From Mycobacterium conspicuum (GTDB lineage Bacteria > Actinomycetota > Actinomycetes > Mycobacteriales > Mycobacteriaceae), in assembly GCF_010730195.1 (NCBI RefSeq), contig NZ_AP022613.1, positions 310,001-374,000 on the forward strand: 64,000 nt of DNA. The letters run 5' to 3'. This document shows, one piece after another, positions 1 to 9,921 of this stretch (position 1 is the stretch's first letter; each line of letters opens with the position of its first letter). Under the pieces are notes generated by a model. It saw nothing but the letters and a program-made list of their open reading frames with translations. It had not been told where the DNA came from and made no database searches. Position numbers and translations under genes: made by a program.

Positions 1-69
1 CCACCCGCGCGGTCGCCCGACAAGACATGGGGGCAAAGCCGGCCGGGCCAGCCATGCAGGAGATTCGAG

Positions 70-717
70 ATGTCAGAGGCCGGCAACGGCGGCTACCTCA
101 AGGTCGGCAGCTTTCGTTTATGGTTCGTGGGTCAGCGCTGGGAGTGGTCCGACGAGGTCGCGCGGATGCACGGCTACGAACCCGGATCCGTGGTGCCGAC
201 GACCGAACTGCTGCTATCGCACAAGCATCCGGACGATCGTGCGCACGTCCAGGATCTGCTTGACTACACGCTGCACTCGGGGGGGTCGTTTTCCAGTCGG
301 CACCGGTTCGTCGACACCGCGGGCAGGGTGCACGACGCCATCGTGGCGGGCGACCGCATGCTGGACGACTCCGGCGCCGTGGTGGGAACCGCCGGCTACT
401 ACATCGACCTCACCGACACCTTCGACGAGACCCGCCAGCAGGTCCTCGACACGGCGCTGCCCGACCTGTTCGAGAACCGCGCGGCGATCGAGCAGGCCAA
501 GGGTGTGTTGATGGCCGTCTACCGGGTCAGCGCCGAACAAGCCTTCGGGGTGCTGCAGTGGCGATCCCAGGAGACCAACACCAAGCTGCGCGCCCTGGCC
601 AAACAACTGGTCAGCGAAATCGCCACGCTGCCGCCGCCGTCGCCCGACGTGCAAAGAGAGTTCGACCACCTGCTGCTGACCGTCCACAGTCGCATCCCCG
701 CCGAACGCGACCACTAG
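70..717 (+). CDS. PAS-ANTAR RNA-binding response protein
   Basis: A 215-residue protein with a PAS sensor fold (about residues 15-120, including GYEPGSV and HPDDRAHV) and a C-terminal ANTAR domain (about 140-195, with AAIEQAKGVLMAVYRVS and AFGVLQWRS). ANTAR domains bind paired hairpins in nascent RNA and suppress termination, so the output is probably post-initiation control; the PAS ligand is unknown. An AGGAGA ribosome site lies just before the ATG. It is followed in the same direction by a STAS protein and a large kinase/phosphatase, suggesting one signalling unit. It is not part of the H37Rv Rv0424c neighbourhood as I recall it. The domain call is secure; the target RNAs are not known. 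Confidence 0.85.
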   Translation: MSEAGNGGYLKVGSFRLWFVGQRWEWSDEVARMHGYEPGSVVPTTELLLSHKHPDDRAHVQDLLDYTLHSGGSFSSRHRFVDTAGRVHDAIVAGDRMLDDSGAVVGTAGYYIDLTDTFDETRQQVLDTALPDLFENRAAIEQAKGVLMAVYRVSAEQAFGVLQWRSQETNTKLRALAKQLVSEIATLPPPSPDVQREFDHLLLTVHSRIPAERDH

Positions 718-786
718 CGCACGCGGCGCTAGGCTCGGTACATCTCCGGGATAGCAAACTCGGGTTGAATGTCAGGGGCACGCGTC

Positions 787-1170
787 ATGGAATCGTTGGT
801 GGTCGACCGGGAGGCTCGCGCGGACGCGGTTCTCGTCCGCGTCCGGGGCGACGTGGATTCGATAACCGTCGGCGAGCTGCACTCGCAACTGACGGCCGCT
901 CGGGAGCTTGCGGCCACCCATCCGGCCCGCCTGCTCGTCATCGATCTGCAACCGGTGACCTTCTTCGGCAGCGCCGGCTTGAACGCGATATACGACTGCC
1001 GTGAGCAAGGGCTGGCGGCCGGCACCTCGGTCAGGCTGGTGGCCGCCGACAACGAGTACGTGCTGCGCCCGCTCGAGGTGACGAAGCTGGACCGGGTTTT
1101 CGAGGTGCATCGAACGCTGACCGACGCGCTGGGAAACACTGACCGCCAGGAGCGCGAGCAGCACCCATGA
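787..1170 (+). CDS. STAS-domain anti-sigma-factor antagonist
   Basis: A STAS domain of 127 residues with the core LLVIDLQPVTFFGSAGLNAI. The serine in FFGSAG sits where SpoIIAA/RsbV proteins are phosphorylated by their anti-sigma kinase. An upstream in-frame ATG at 769 exists, but AGGGGC is well placed for the ATG at 787, so that start is preferred. The stop overlaps the start of the next gene by 4 nt (ATGA), implying translational coupling with the protein that carries both an RsbW-like kinase and a PP2C phosphatase. It probably switches partners according to its phosphorylation state; its sigma factor is not identified here. Confidence 0.85.
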   Translation: MESLVVDREARADAVLVRVRGDVDSITVGELHSQLTAARELAATHPARLLVIDLQPVTFFGSAGLNAIYDCREQGLAAGTSVRLVAADNEYVLRPLEVTKLDRVFEVHRTLTDALGNTDRQEREQHP

Positions 1171-4100
1171 ACCCGGGCCCCGCGCCGCGCCCCGACCTGC
1201 CCGCCGACCTGGAGGCGGCCGTCGCGCTGGGTAGCGAGATGGGCCGCCGGTTCGCCGAATTCGATTGGGCGGCACACCCACTCGGCGCGCCGCAAGGGTG
1301 GGCGGCCGAGATGCGGACAATCGTCGCGGCCGCGTTGACCTCGCGGTTTCCGTACCTGCTGTGGCTGGGCCCGGACGATCTGTTCATGCTGTACAACGAC
1401 GCCTACATCCCGATCCTGGGCAACCGACACCCGGCTGCGCTCGGCGAACGCAGCGAGCGAGTGTGGTGGGACATCTGGGACTCGATCGGCCCGCTGATCG
1501 CCGGCGTCATCGAGACCCGCAGAGCGGTCTGGGTCGACGACCTACTCCTGCCGGTGATCACCGACGGCCGACGCGGCCAACGTTATTTCACCTTCAGCTA
1601 CAGCCCGCTGATGGGCGATACCGGCAACGTCTACGGCGTCATGGCCACGGTCAGCGAGACCACCGAACGGGTGCTGAGCACGCGTCGTCTACACCTGCTC
1701 AACGCGGTGGCGGCCGCGCTCATGGACACCCGCACCATCGACGAGGCCGTGGCCGCGGCGGTCGCGGTGTGCGCCGACCAACCCGACGACCTACCCTTTG
1801 TGGCCGCCTACGTGGGTGAGGCGGGGCTGCGCGGGGCGACGCCGTCGGCGCTGCCATTCCTGCCCCGCACGCTGGCCGAGCTGACCGGCGGCCGCCAACC
1901 GGAATCGCGCGCGGCGTGGGTCATCGAGAACGTCGCGGCGGTCCTCCCCGGCATCCACGGGGCGCTGGGCGTCGACTGTCCCGAGCAGGCGCTGGTGCTG
2001 GCGCTGGGCGAGGGCGCGACCGCCGGGGCGCTGGTGGTGGGCGTCAGCCCGCGGCTCCCTTTCGATGCGCTTTATCGGGGCTTCTGTCAACTGCTCGCCG
2101 ACCAACTGTCGTCGACGTTCGCGACGGCGGTCTCCTATGAGCACGAGCGGCAACGCGCCGACGCCCTGGCCGAATTGGATCGCGCGAAGTCGGCTTTTCT
2201 CACCAATGTCAGCCACGAGTTCCGCACGCCCTTGACGCTGTTGCTGGGCCCGCTCGACGACGCGCTGGCCGATGCCGGGCCCAACACCGTGCTGGCCGAC
2301 CGGCTGACGACGGCCCGGCGCAACGCGCAGCGGCTGCTGCGAATGGTGGACTCGCTGCTCGACTTCTCGCGGATCGAGGCCGGTCGCGCGACCGTGCGGC
2401 TGGTGTGCACCGATGTCGGTGCGCTCACAGCGCACATTGCCTCGTCCTTCACCGAGCTCTGCGAGCGCGCCGGCCTCGAGTACGTGATCGCCTGCGATCC
2501 GGTGTTGGCCGACGTCGATCCCGGCATGTGGGAAACGATTCTGCTCAACCTGTTGTCCAACGCGGTCAAATACACGCTGCGGGGCTCGATTTCGGTCGAG
2601 GTGCGCGCCGAGCCCGCGCAGTGCCGAATTACGGTGCGCGACACCGGAGTTGGGATCGCCGCCAAGGACCTCGACCGGCTCTTCGAACGCTTCTACCGCG
2701 TCGAAGACGCCCGCGGCCGCAGCGTGGAGGGCAGCGGAATCGGGCTGTCGCTGGTGCGCGGACTCGTCGAACTGCAGCGCGGAACGGTCGAGATCGACAG
2801 CGAACCGGACCGTGGCACCGCGGTGACCATCCGGCTGCCTCGGTCCGTGGACGGCACCCCGCTGCAATACTCGCCCGACGGCCAGCTCGACGCGTCCAAT
2901 CCTTACGTCGCCGACGCCCATCAGTGGTTGGCATCCGCGCCAGGAATGTTGGTGCGCAAGCAAAGTCGGCCTTTGTCCACGCCGGCGCGGGACCGCCGTG
3001 AGCTGATCTTGATCGCCGACGACAACGCCGACATGCGGAATCACCTTGATCGCGTGCTGTCGCCGCACTGGGAGACGGTGCTGGTCGCCGACGGCCAATC
3101 GGCGCTGGACGCCACCCGCGAGCTACGCCCGGACGCGATCGTCACGGACGTGATGATGCCGGGCCTGAATGGGTTCGAGTTGGTGGCGGCGATTCGCGCC
3201 GAGCCCGAATTGGCCGGCACGCCGGTGCTTATGCTGTCCGCCCGGGCCGGCGCGGAGGCGATCAGCGACGGCTTTGCCGGCGGCGCCGACGACTACCTGC
3301 CCAAGCCATTCCGCTCCCAGGAGCTGATCGACCGGGTGTCGGCGAGGCTTTCCGCCGCGGCCCGCGAGCGAGACGGTCAGCAGCGCGCCGCCGAGTTGCG
3401 GCTGTCATCGGAGTTCGAGGCCGCACTGCACGGCGCCGATTCCGTCACCGCCATCCTGGCCGTCCTGGTCGACCCCCGATTCGGATTGGGGGAAGCCGAC
3501 GCTGTTGCCATCGGTCTGCTGGATCCCGACGAGGACAACGTCCGATTCGAATACGCCGGGGCCTTTCCCGCGGAATTGCGCGACCGCTACCACGTCGCCC
3601 CGATGGACGCCCCCTTGGTCGCCATCGACGTCATCAAGCGCGGCGAGCCGCTGACCGTCCCCGACACCTTCGACCTGCCCCCACGGTATGAACACGCCGT
3701 GCACGACACCGCGTCGAGTGTGCGCGCCTGCGTTGTCCAGCCCTTGCGCGGCGGCCTGGGCCGCGTCATCGGCGTGCTGTCATTGCTGTGGTCGCAGCCG
3801 CGCCAATTCGGCGCCACCGAACTCGACATGTTCGCCCACGCCGCCGAGCTCACCCAGTTGGCCCTGGATCGCGTCCGCGTCCTGGCGCGTGAGCACCGCA
3901 TCGCCATCGAATTTCAGGAGCAGCTGCTCGACCTCGACCGCGGGTCGACCGCCGCGGCCGTGGCGGCGGTCTACCAACCGGCCGGCGAGGCGATGCGGGT
4001 GGGCGGCGACTGGTATCTGGTGACACCGCTCAACCGGCCGGGGCAGATCGGGATATCGGTGGGCGACGTCGTCGGGCATGGCCTGCCGGGCGCAACCGTG

Positions 4101-5042
4101 ATGAGCCGGCTCCGCGCGGCGATGGGCGCCACCGCGCTCAGCCAGGCCGACCCGGCGGTGGTCCTGAGCACCCTGGACGCCTATGCGGCCACGGTGCAGG
4201 GTGCGCGCTGTGCGACGGTGGCCTACGCCCTGATCGACGCCGGCCAGCCGGCAACGGGGCGCCCCGCCACCATCAGTTACACCTGCGCGGGACATCCCTA
4301 CCCGTTGCTGGTCAGCCCGGACCTCGCGGTTGCTCCCACCTTCTTGGAGGACGGTCGACGACCGCCGGTGGCCACCGCTCGAGTCGACGTGGCCGACGGC
4401 ACCGCGCGGGCGGACCTGCCACCCGGCGCCCTGGTCGTGCTCTACACCGACGGGCTGATCGAGCGGCCCGGCGAGGCCCTCGACAAGGGATTCGACCGAC
4501 TGAGGGCCGCGGCCGCCGCGTGTGCCCACCTCGCGGTCGACGACGTCTGCACCGAGCTATTGCGCCGGATGGCGCCGCCGGACGGCTACCGCGACGACGT
4601 CGTGGTGCTCGCGCTGCGCCCGAGCCATTCCGGGCCGCACAGCTTCACCATCGTGGTTCCGGCGACGGGCACCGAGGTTCCCGTCGTGCGGGATCGCTTG
4701 CACGAGTGGCTGGACGCGGTCGCCGTCGATCCGCCCCGCGCACAGGACATTCTGTTGGCGGCCGGTGAGGCCGTAACCAACGGCATCGAGCACGGCAGCC
4801 ATTGTGATCCGCGCAGGACCGTTTCCCTCGAGGCGTTCATTCGCGACGACGCGATTGTCATCACCGTCGCCGACTCCGGTCGTTGGTCGGGCGACTCCTC
4901 GGCCAGCCTGCGCAGCGACCGACGCGGACGCGGGCTCACGCTGATGAGCGGCCTCGCCGATCGGGTCGACACCGTCCGCGATCGCTGGGGGACCCGGGTG
5001 ACGATGCTGTTCGACCACGCGGTCGCCGGACTGACCAGCTGA
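1167..5042 (+). CDS. Hybrid histidine kinase / receiver / PP2C phosphatase / RsbW-like kinase
   Basis: A 1291-residue signalling hub with no obvious transmembrane segment, so probably cytosolic. Domains in order: PAS-like (about 25-165), GAF (175-325), HisKA with phospho-acceptor H350 in SHEFRTPL, HATPase (440-555; N-box LLNLLSNAVKYT, G-boxes DTGVGIA and GSGIGLSL), receiver (612-730; acceptor D661 in DVMMPG, lysine in PKPF), second GAF (755-905), SpoIIE-type PP2C phosphatase (925-1150; GGDWY, DVVGHG, TDGLIE, RDDVVVL), and HATPase_c2 of the RsbW kind (1160-1285; EAVTNGIEHG, RGRGLTL). All metal- and ATP-binding motifs look intact. It joins two-component phosphorelay to STAS/anti-sigma partner switching in one chain and is translationally coupled to the STAS gene. 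It recalls Rv1364c-type proteins but adds the kinase-receiver half. Confidence 0.88.
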   Translation: MNPGPAPRPDLPADLEAAVALGSEMGRRFAEFDWAAHPLGAPQGWAAEMRTIVAAALTSRFPYLLWLGPDDLFMLYNDAYIPILGNRHPAALGERSERVWWDIWDSIGPLIAGVIETRRAVWVDDLLLPVITDGRRGQRYFTFSYSPLMGDTGNVYGVMATVSETTERVLSTRRLHLLNAVAAALMDTRTIDEAVAAAVAVCADQPDDLPFVAAYVGEAGLRGATPSALPFLPRTLAELTGGRQPESRAAWVIENVAAVLPGIHGALGVDCPEQALVLALGEGATAGALVVGVSPRLPFDALYRGFCQLLADQLSSTFATAVSYEHERQRADALAELDRAKSAFLTNVSHEFRTPLTLLLGPLDDALADAGPNTVLADRLTTARRNAQRLLRMVDSLLDFSRIEAGRATVRLVCTDVGALTAHIASSFTELCERAGLEYVIACDPVLADVDPGMWETILLNLLSNAVKYTLRGSISVEVRAEPAQCRITVRDTGVGIAAKDLDRLFERFYRVEDARGRSVEGSGIGLSLVRGLVELQRGTVEIDSEPDRGTAVTIRLPRSVDGTPLQYSPDGQLDASNPYVADAHQWLASAPGMLVRKQSRPLSTPARDRRELILIADDNADMRNHLDRVLSPHWETVLVADGQSALDATRELRPDAIVTDVMMPGLNGFELVAAIRAEPELAGTPVLMLSARAGAEAISDGFAGGADDYLPKPFRSQELIDRVSARLSAAARERDGQQRAAELRLSSEFEAALHGADSVTAILAVLVDPRFGLGEADAVAIGLLDPDEDNVRFEYAGAFPAELRDRYHVAPMDAPLVAIDVIKRGEPLTVPDTFDLPPRYEHAVHDTASSVRACVVQPLRGGLGRVIGVLSLLWSQPRQFGATELDMFAHAAELTQLALDRVRVLAREHRIAIEFQEQLLDLDRGSTAAAVAAVYQPAGEAMRVGGDWYLVTPLNRPGQIGISVGDVVGHGLPGATVMSRLRAAMGATALSQADPAVVLSTLDAYAATVQGARCATVAYALIDAGQPATGRPATISYTCAGHPYPLLVSPDLAVAPTFLEDGRRPPVATARVDVADGTARADLPPGALVVLYTDGLIERPGEALDKGFDRLRAAAAACAHLAVDDVCTELLRRMAPPDGYRDDVVVLALRPSHSGPHSFTIVVPATGTEVPVVRDRLHEWLDAVAVDPPRAQDILLAAGEAVTNGIEHGSHCDPRRTVSLEAFIRDDAIVITVADSGRWSGDSSASLRSDRRGRGLTLMSGLADRVDTVRDRWGTRVTMLFDHAVAGLTS

Positions 5043-5055
5043 CCCTAGACCTCTG

Positions 5056-5334
5056 CTAGGCCTCTTCCATGGCTTCGCCGAGCTCCTCGAGGATCCGATT
5101 ATGATGGTTCGACGCCAGCAGGTGCCCGGCCGCGATCACTAGGGCGACCGGCCAATCGATGAGTTCCAGGGCCGCCAGCGCCGCTAGACCGCCGTAGTAG
5201 GCGAGCTGCTCGGGCCGTGGAATCTCGGTCTGGCCGAGCAGCGGCAGGTTCACCACGAAGGTTTCGCCTTCGCGGATCTTGTCCACCGCCTCGCGCTGGG
5301 ACGTCGCCCGCCGGGGCTTCTTTTCCGCCATCAT
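5056..5334 (-). CDS. Conserved mycobacterial small protein (Rv0424c-like)
   Basis: A 92-residue protein with a basic N-terminus, a region around GETFVVNLPLLGQTEIPRP, a hydrophobic stretch (about 45-70, LAALAALELIDWPVALVIAAG) and an acidic C-terminal helix. It sits 46 nt downstream of ctpH on the same strand, as Rv0424c does beside Rv0425c in H37Rv from memory. The hydrophobic stretch could be a single membrane helix. No enzymatic motif is visible. It may be an accessory to the P-type ATPase, but only position suggests this. Confidence 0.75.
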   Translation of the reverse strand: MMAEKKPRRATSQREAVDKIREGETFVVNLPLLGQTEIPRPEQLAYYGGLAALAALELIDWPVALVIAAGHLLASNHHNRILEELGEAMEEA

Positions 5335-5380
5335 TTGCCTTTCGGTAACGAAAGATTTGCCGGTGAGCCGGATGGTGCGG

Positions 5381-8300
5381 TCACCGTCGGACGTATGGGG
5401 AGGACCGATCTGCCGCAGGCCGATCCGCTGATTTCACCGATCGCCTCGTTCCTGAATGTTCCGTTCCAGCAACTCTATGCGTTGTTGTGGCGCGCGGGCG
5501 TCCTGGAGATCGTGGAGGCTCAGGCGGCTGGGAAGGCGGCTGGGGACGCTGAGGAGGTTCTGGCAGCTCCCGATCGTCAAAGACACGGCTGAGGGCGGCG
5601 ACGGCGAGCGTCGCGACCGCCGCGGACCCGAGGGCTTCGATCCAGCCGAGCGGATCGAGCGGTGTGCAGCCGAGCAGCTGGCTGACCCCCGGAATGCTGA
5701 TCAAGCCGCCCACCAAGCCGAGTGACCCCAGCGCGGTGAGCACCACCAACGGAGCCTGCGACTCCACCACCGTCTGGCCCAATTCGGTCGCGATCAGCGC
5801 GACCAAGGCCACTGTCGACGCGCGTTGCGGCAGTCCGGTGGCTCCCACCAGGGCGTTCATCCCGGGCACGGCGGGAATGCCCAGCGCGCCGCCCGCCATC
5901 ACCCACGCCGCCGTCGTCGCCGCCGCGGTCGTACCGGCGCGCAGGGCGACGGCATGCCACAGCGCGGGCTGATCCACGCCGCGCAGGCTGGAGTCGACCG
6001 TCGCGCGCGGCTTGCTGACGGCCAGGGCCGCGGCCGGGAACGCATCGGTGACGGTGTTGACCAGCAGCAGCTGGCGGGTGTTCAGCGGCGACGTGCCGGT
6101 GATCGCGCTGCCGATGATCGCGAAGATCACCTCGCCGGCGTTGCCCCCGAGCAGCACCTGCACGGCCGCCTGCACCCGCCGCCACAGCTGGCGGCCCTCT
6201 TCCACGGCCTCCAGCAGCGCTTCGATACGGCCATCGACGAGCACCACGTCGGCCACCAGGTGCGCCGAGTCGCTGCCGTGCGCGACCACGCCGATGCCGA
6301 CGGTGGCCGCCCGGATGGCGGCGGCGTCGTTGGCGCCGTCACCCACCATCGCCGTCCGCACGCCGGCGTTCTCCAGCGTCTGGACGATCTGGACCTTGTT
6401 CTCCGGCGTCATCCGGGCGAAGATCACCCGCTCGGTGACCACGCGTTCCTGCTCCTTGCGGGACAACGCATCCCATTCGGCGCCGGTGATCACCTGCCCG
6501 GCGGTCACCGGCAGGCCGAGCTCCTCGGCGATCGCCTTCGCGGTGATCGGGTGATCGCCGGTGATCAGCTTGATGCCCACCCCCTGGGACCGCAGCGTGG
6601 ACAGCACGCCGGCGGATTCCGGGCGCGGGGTGTCCGACAACCCGAGGAACCCGGCCAGGGTCAACCCGTCCCGGCAGTACTCGGCGATCTCGTCGGGGTT
6701 GTCCTTGACCGCCGCGGCCTGCTGCGCCGTCAGCGTGCGCCGCGCGACCGCGATCACCCGCAACCCGCCGGCCGCCATGTCGGCGACGGTGCCGTCTAAC
6801 GCTGTTATGTCGCCGCACGCGGCCAGCACCACCTCGGGTGCGCCCTTGACGGTCAGCTCGGTTCCCGTTGCCGAGGCCGAGAACGACCTGCCGGAGCGGA
6901 ACGGCAGGTGAGCGGTGACGCCGCCGTTACCGTTCGGATCGCTCACCCCGGCCGCCTCCGCCGCCTCCACGATCGCGGCGTCGGTGGCGTGCAGCTGCGG
7001 CCCGCCGTCGGTCACGGGCGCGGCGTGCGCGGCGCAGCGCAGCACGTCCGGCTCCGACCCGCCGGGCGCGGGGTGGACCCGCGACACCCGCAGTCGGTTC
7101 TCGCTCAGCGTTCCGGTCTTGTCGAAGCAGACCACTTCGATGCGGCCGAGAGCCTCGACCGAACGCGGAACACGAACCAGCGCACCGAACTTCGTCAGCC
7201 GTCGAGCCGATGCCGCTTGCGCCAACGTGGCCACCAGGGGCATCCCTTCGGGGACCGCGGCGACCGCGATCGCGATGGCGCTGGACACCGCGTGCTGCAG
7301 CGGGGTGCGCCGCAGCAGCCCGAGCGCGCCGACCAGTGCGCCGCCGGTAATGCTCACCGGGAGCGCTTGATTCGTCAGCTGTCCGAGCTGATGCTGCAGG
7401 CCGATGTCGGATGACAGCTCACCGGAGATGAGATCGGCGGCACGCCGCTGCTGAGTGTCCGCGCCGACCGCGGTCACCAGCGCGACGGCGGTTCCCGCCA
7501 CCATCGTGGTCCCGGCGAACAGCATGCAGCGACGCTCGGCGAGCGGGGCCCCGGGCGTCGCGTCGACCTGCTTTTCCACCGACAGCGACTCACCGGTGAG
7601 CGTCGACTCGTCGACCTCGACGTCGACCTCCTCGATGAGCCGGGCGTCGGCGGGCACCACCTCATGGGTGCGCACCTCGATGACATCACCGGGTCGCAGT
7701 CGCGCGGCGTCGACCTGCCGGTACACCCGCTGACCGTCCGGACCGGTGACCACCAGGCGCGCCGGCGGAGTCTGCTGAGCCAGCAGCACGTTCAGCCGCT
7801 TCTCGGCCCGAAGCCGTTGCGCGGCAGCCAGTATCGAGTTACCGGTCAACACCGTGCCGACCAGGATCGCGTCGACGGGTGAGCCGAGGATGGCGCTGGC
7901 GGCCGAGCCGAGCGCCATCACCGGGGTCAACGGGTCGGACAGCTCGGCCCGCACGGCCCTGGCGAGCTGCCAAATCGATTGCAGCGGTGAGTCGTTCGGC
8001 GGGGCTTGGTCCATTTCGGGGACGTCACCATCGGGTGCGGGCAGCAGCCTGCGGACCTGCTCGACCGACATCGCATGCCATTCGTGCACGGCCGCCGGGC
8101 GCGGGGTTTCCGCGTTCAGGATGCCGCGGGCGAGCAGGTATCCCGACATGAGACCGGCCGCCGCGCCGACGTTGACCACCTCGGATCCGAGATTGCCCCG
8201 CACGCCCGGGATCAGAAACAGCGATCCCATGGCCGTCGCGCCGGCCGCGATCCCGACGCCGCGTTGGATCGCCGTCTTGGCCGCGGGCAACGCGTGCAGC

Positions 8301-9910
8301 AGCCGCCAGGCGGCCGCCAGATCCGGCAACAGCAGGTCGGCGTTGAACGGCGGTGCGCCCCGCTTCGGTTTGATGCCCAGCATCAGGCTGGCCGACGAAA
8401 TCGATTGCGCGCCAGACGACGACAACACCGCCACCGTCCGTCCGGACTGCTCCAAATCGAACACGGCCGCAGCCAGCGCTGCGTCGATCGCGCTGTCTGT
8501 CCCGGTCTTGACCGGCCGGATCTCGTCGAACGCCGGCCGCAGCTCGTCGAGCGACTCGACATCGACCGAAATCAGTTCCGCCCCGGTGCGATGCGCCTCG
8601 GCGACGACGGCCGATGCCAGCGGTTCGTGCGCGGGCAGGAAAAGCGCTTCGACTCGCGCGTTCGGCCGGTTGCCGGATATCCCACGCAGCGCCCGCCAGC
8701 CGGGCCGCAGGCTGTTTTTCTCCAGCATGAGTTGGGCGCGGTTCCACGCGGCGGTCAGCTCGCTGTCATCCAGGCCGCCTTCGCCGCGGACACGGGCGAC
8801 GCGCAGCGTGTCGGAGCACAGAATCCGAGGGTCGATGACGATCGTGTCGATCTTGTCGAGCCGGCGCAGGCTTTCCGGCCGCAGCGGCAGGACGGCGTGC
8901 TGGTCGGCTAGGCCGCGGCCCAGGGTGGAGGCGAACGCCTCGGGCGTCGTCCGGGTGGCCTTGGGGGTGGTTACCTGCACCGCGGTGGCGGCCATCGCAA
9001 GGTTGCGGGTGCCCGCTCCGATCGCGCCGGCGCTCAGCGCCTGCAGCAGCGCGAACCGGCCCGCGGCCCGCTCGACCGGCCTGGACGGCTGCGGCCGCGG
9101 TGCCGGGTGCGGCCTCGGCTGATCGGCGTGCCGCGCCAGCTCCGGTTCGTGCTGCGCCCAGCTTTGGGCCTCCGCGCGGACCTCGGCGGCCTTCATCGAC
9201 TGCATCGTCAACCCCAACGCCAACGATGTCGGCGACTGCGTGAGGGTCTGCGCCGCCGCGGCGGCCAGCGTCAGCACCGTGTCGGTGGTGGGCCCGCCGA
9301 GCCGGTCCGCGAGCGCGCGGCGCAGCCAGGGCTGGTAGTCCACGAAAGCCACGCTGGCGGAGACGGCGGCCGGCAACGGCCGCACACGCAGCGCCCGGCC
9401 GGTGAGCGCGATGCCCAACCCGGCCGCGTTGGCCGCGACGGTCAACGCCCTGGTTGCCAGCACCACGCCGTCGCCCGGCAGGCTCCTGGTGAACACCGAC
9501 TCGTCTTTGGGCTCGCTGCAGCGCTTTTCGGCGGCCTCGACCGTCCGGCACAGGTCCCGCAGCGAGAAGCCGGGGTCGTCGATATCGACGACCGCGCGCG
9601 ACAGCGGGTGATTCAGGCTGACCGAGGTGACGCCCGGGTGGGCCAGGATCGCGTCGGAGACGATCCGCCCGAGCTCCCCGCTGTCGTCGTCACCGAGCCC
9701 GCGCACCTCGATCCAGGCGCGGCTGTCGTTGCGCCAGCAGTTGCGGCTGAGCGTCTCGCGGGAGATCTCGCCGGACAGCAGCTTGGCGCCTTCGCGCACC
9801 GGGATGACGGCGATCTCAACGCCGGTCCTGGCCAGGGTGGTGGTCGCCTGGACGCCGGAAGCGACGAAGCGCAGCGGCAAAGACCGGCGTATTGACGTGG
9901 CAAAACTCAA
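5381..9910 (-). CDS. ctpH: P-type cation-transporting ATPase CtpH
   Basis: A 1509-residue P-type ATPase. The canonical C-terminal half has the actuator motif DESTLTGES (near residue 773), a PEGMP intramembrane motif (near 891), the phosphorylation site D930 in CFDKTGTLS, and the hinge GDGANDAAAIRAA (near 1188). PEGMP rather than CPC argues for a Ca/Mg/Na-type pump, not a soft-metal pump. The long N-terminal half (about 600 residues) is a degenerate domain typical of the CtpH/CtpI group. The start is TTG, 11 nt after the preceding gene, and no better start is visible nearby. The proline-rich, basic C-terminus is unusual. It forms an operon with the genes on either side. Substrate unproven. Confidence 0.9.
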   Translation of the reverse strand: MSFATSIRRSLPLRFVASGVQATTTLARTGVEIAVIPVREGAKLLSGEISRETLSRNCWRNDSRAWIEVRGLGDDDSGELGRIVSDAILAHPGVTSVSLNHPLSRAVVDIDDPGFSLRDLCRTVEAAEKRCSEPKDESVFTRSLPGDGVVLATRALTVAANAAGLGIALTGRALRVRPLPAAVSASVAFVDYQPWLRRALADRLGGPTTDTVLTLAAAAAQTLTQSPTSLALGLTMQSMKAAEVRAEAQSWAQHEPELARHADQPRPHPAPRPQPSRPVERAAGRFALLQALSAGAIGAGTRNLAMAATAVQVTTPKATRTTPEAFASTLGRGLADQHAVLPLRPESLRRLDKIDTIVIDPRILCSDTLRVARVRGEGGLDDSELTAAWNRAQLMLEKNSLRPGWRALRGISGNRPNARVEALFLPAHEPLASAVVAEAHRTGAELISVDVESLDELRPAFDEIRPVKTGTDSAIDAALAAAVFDLEQSGRTVAVLSSSGAQSISSASLMLGIKPKRGAPPFNADLLLPDLAAAWRLLHALPAAKTAIQRGVGIAAGATAMGSLFLIPGVRGNLGSEVVNVGAAAGLMSGYLLARGILNAETPRPAAVHEWHAMSVEQVRRLLPAPDGDVPEMDQAPPNDSPLQSIWQLARAVRAELSDPLTPVMALGSAASAILGSPVDAILVGTVLTGNSILAAAQRLRAEKRLNVLLAQQTPPARLVVTGPDGQRVYRQVDAARLRPGDVIEVRTHEVVPADARLIEEVDVEVDESTLTGESLSVEKQVDATPGAPLAERRCMLFAGTTMVAGTAVALVTAVGADTQQRRAADLISGELSSDIGLQHQLGQLTNQALPVSITGGALVGALGLLRRTPLQHAVSSAIAIAVAAVPEGMPLVATLAQAASARRLTKFGALVRVPRSVEALGRIEVVCFDKTGTLSENRLRVSRVHPAPGGSEPDVLRCAAHAAPVTDGGPQLHATDAAIVEAAEAAGVSDPNGNGGVTAHLPFRSGRSFSASATGTELTVKGAPEVVLAACGDITALDGTVADMAAGGLRVIAVARRTLTAQQAAAVKDNPDEIAEYCRDGLTLAGFLGLSDTPRPESAGVLSTLRSQGVGIKLITGDHPITAKAIAEELGLPVTAGQVITGAEWDALSRKEQERVVTERVIFARMTPENKVQIVQTLENAGVRTAMVGDGANDAAAIRAATVGIGVVAHGSDSAHLVADVVLVDGRIEALLEAVEEGRQLWRRVQAAVQVLLGGNAGEVIFAIIGSAITGTSPLNTRQLLLVNTVTDAFPAAALAVSKPRATVDSSLRGVDQPALWHAVALRAGTTAAATTAAWVMAGGALGIPAVPGMNALVGATGLPQRASTVALVALIATELGQTVVESQAPLVVLTALGSLGLVGGLISIPGVSQLLGCTPLDPLGWIEALGSAAVATLAVAALSRVFDDRELPEPPQRPQPPSQPPEPPRSPGRPRATTTHRVAGTEHSGTRRSVKSADRPAADRSSPYVRR

Positions 9911-9921
9911 TTGGTGCTCAG

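Noticed and set aside
1..69. Small open frame starting at 27 and the first 69 bases
   Set aside because: Out of frame with the PAS-ANTAR gene and without coding character; only the AGGAGA site near 58 is useful.
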